64,000 nt of DNA from Marinobacter pelagius (GTDB lineage: Bacteria > Pseudomonadota > Gammaproteobacteria > Pseudomonadales > Oleiphilaceae): positions 496,001 through 560,000 of the forward strand of contig NZ_FOUR01000002.1 in the NCBI RefSeq assembly GCF_900114925.1, given 5' to 3'. The first letter of the stretch is position 1; each line of letters starts with the position of its first letter. Positions 63,252 to 64,000 of this stretch are shown here, piece by piece. Below the pieces are notes generated by a model. The model was not told the DNA's origin. It did not search any database and saw only the letters and a list, made by a program, of their open reading frames with translations. The position numbers were made by a program, and so were the translations under genes.

Positions 63252-64000
63252 TCAAAACGGCCAAAACACCGGAATCAGCGTCACAGCAATCACCCCAACC
63301 AACAGGCTCAGAGGCACACCGATCCGCATATAATCCGTAAATCGATACCGCCCCGGACCATAAACCATCAAATTGGTCTGATACCCCAACGGAGTAATGA
63401 AACTGGCCGAAGCTGCAAACATCACCGCCACCGCAAAAGGCAGGAAGCTGACCCCCAAATGCTCCGAAAGCGCTAACGCGATCGGAAACATCAGCACCGC
63501 AGCAGCGTTGTTGGTTATCACTTCAGTAAAGAAGGCGGTCAGCACATAAATCATAACCAGTGCCAACCAGGGCGAAAATCCCTCACCATTTTCAAGCAAG
63601 GTACCGACAATCGTAGCCGCCGCTCCGGTTTCCGACATCGCGTTACCAAGGGCAAAGGAAGCCGCAATCACCACCAGCACAGGCAAATCCACACTGCGCC
63701 GTGCGTGACTTGCCGTGATACAGCGCGAAACGATCATCGCACCAGCCGCCATGAAAGCAGCCTCCATAATACTCAGCAACCCGCTGGCACTGGCCAATAC
63801 CATCGCCAACAAAATCCCCAAGGCAAGGGGTGCCTTGCGAAAGTCGGGGGGTGTCGAATCGTTCAGTGCGCTCACCAGCAAAAAGTCCCGTCGGAACTTG
63901 TACTGCTCGGCAAACTCATTGCTGGCTTCAAGCAGGAGAGTGTCCCCCATCTTGAACTCAATATCACCGAGCTTGCCTGGCACCCGACGGCCCTCACGGG
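63252..64000 (-). CDS. SLC13-family permease, N-terminus beyond the window
   Basis: The visible 249 codons start inside a TrkA-C-like cytosolic domain (LGDIEFKMGDTLLLEA) and run through about six membrane helices to the stop at 63252. The repeat-like segments TEVITNNAAAVLMFPIAL and SFITPLGYQTNLMVYGPG are typical of the second half of divalent-anion:sodium symporters (DASS/SLC13), which carry dicarboxylates or sulfate. The frame is open to the right edge, so the gene is incomplete here. Confidence 0.9.
   Translation of the reverse strand, partial: REGRRVPGKLGDIEFKMGDTLLLEASNEFAEQYKFRRDFLLVSALNDSTPPDFRKAPLALGILLAMVLASASGLLSIMEAAFMAAGAMIVSRCITASHARRSVDLPVLVVIAASFALGNAMSETGAAATIVGTLLENGEGFSPWLALVMIYVLTAFFTEVITNNAAAVLMFPIALALSEHLGVSFLPFAVAVMFAASASFITPLGYQTNLMVYGPGRYRFTDYMRIGVPLSLLVGVIAVTLIPVFWPF

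Overview
The window reads as a chromosomal segment of a marine gammaproteobacterium, most likely Marinobacter or a close relative. Supporting signs are the moderately high GC content, a MvaT-type nucleoid protein, gspC/D/N set apart from other type II secretion genes, the FabG4-type reductase beside a thiolase, and the intergenic repeat style. The genus call is inference; I ran no search.

1-16 kb is a catabolic block for homoprotocatechuate (3,4-dihydroxyphenylacetate). On the minus strand lie hpaF and a three-gene TRAP transporter. Divergent from them on the plus strand are hpaH, hpaI, a split hpaG (two genes), hpaE, the AraC-type activator hpaA and the MarR-type repressor hpaR. Then come an aldehyde dehydrogenase (probably for succinic semialdehyde), an MFS exporter, the ring-cleavage dioxygenase hpaD and a large FAD aromatic hydroxylase. 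Four promoters share one design: a TTAATAT(G/A)TTAA-type palindrome in the 17-bp spacer between -35 and -10, the obvious candidate HpaR operator. HpaB/HpaC are not in the window.

16-28 kb: initiator tRNA-Met, a thiolase divergent from a FabG4-type reductase, tRNA-Val/Asp/Val, envelope proteins, purE and purK, sodB, and lemA with an HtpX-type protease. 28-44 kb: gspN-gspC-gspD, groES-groEL behind a sigma-32 promoter, fxsA, an SDR, an alkyltransferase-like protein, an AmpG-type permease, yajQ, a REC/degenerate-GGDEF protein, an AraC regulator, argG and sbcB. 44-51 kb is accessory: vapBC, DUF2442, two secreted proteins (one PEP-CTERM), an orphan HipB with its own operators, a RhuM-Fic fusion, a REP-associated transposase (RAYT) and MvaT. 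51-64 kb: nucleotide-sugar dehydrogenase, a pseudaminic-acid-type cluster (pseI, pseH, pseG, SDR, cytidylyltransferase-aldo/keto reductase fusion, pseC, pseB), a beta-CASP nuclease, mannose-1-phosphate guanylyltransferase and a truncated SLC13 permease.

Two repeat families stand out. The first is an approximately 30-bp REP-like hairpin (arms GGGGTCWGAWGAA) with about 50 copies between 19.3 and 63.2 kb, often as inverted BIME-type pairs. They flank the RAYT gene, and two copies lie in frame inside the beta-CASP nuclease gene. No copy is visible in the first 19 kb. The second is a set of three 108-114 bp hairpins with a conserved core and perfectly complementary outer arms that differ from copy to copy.
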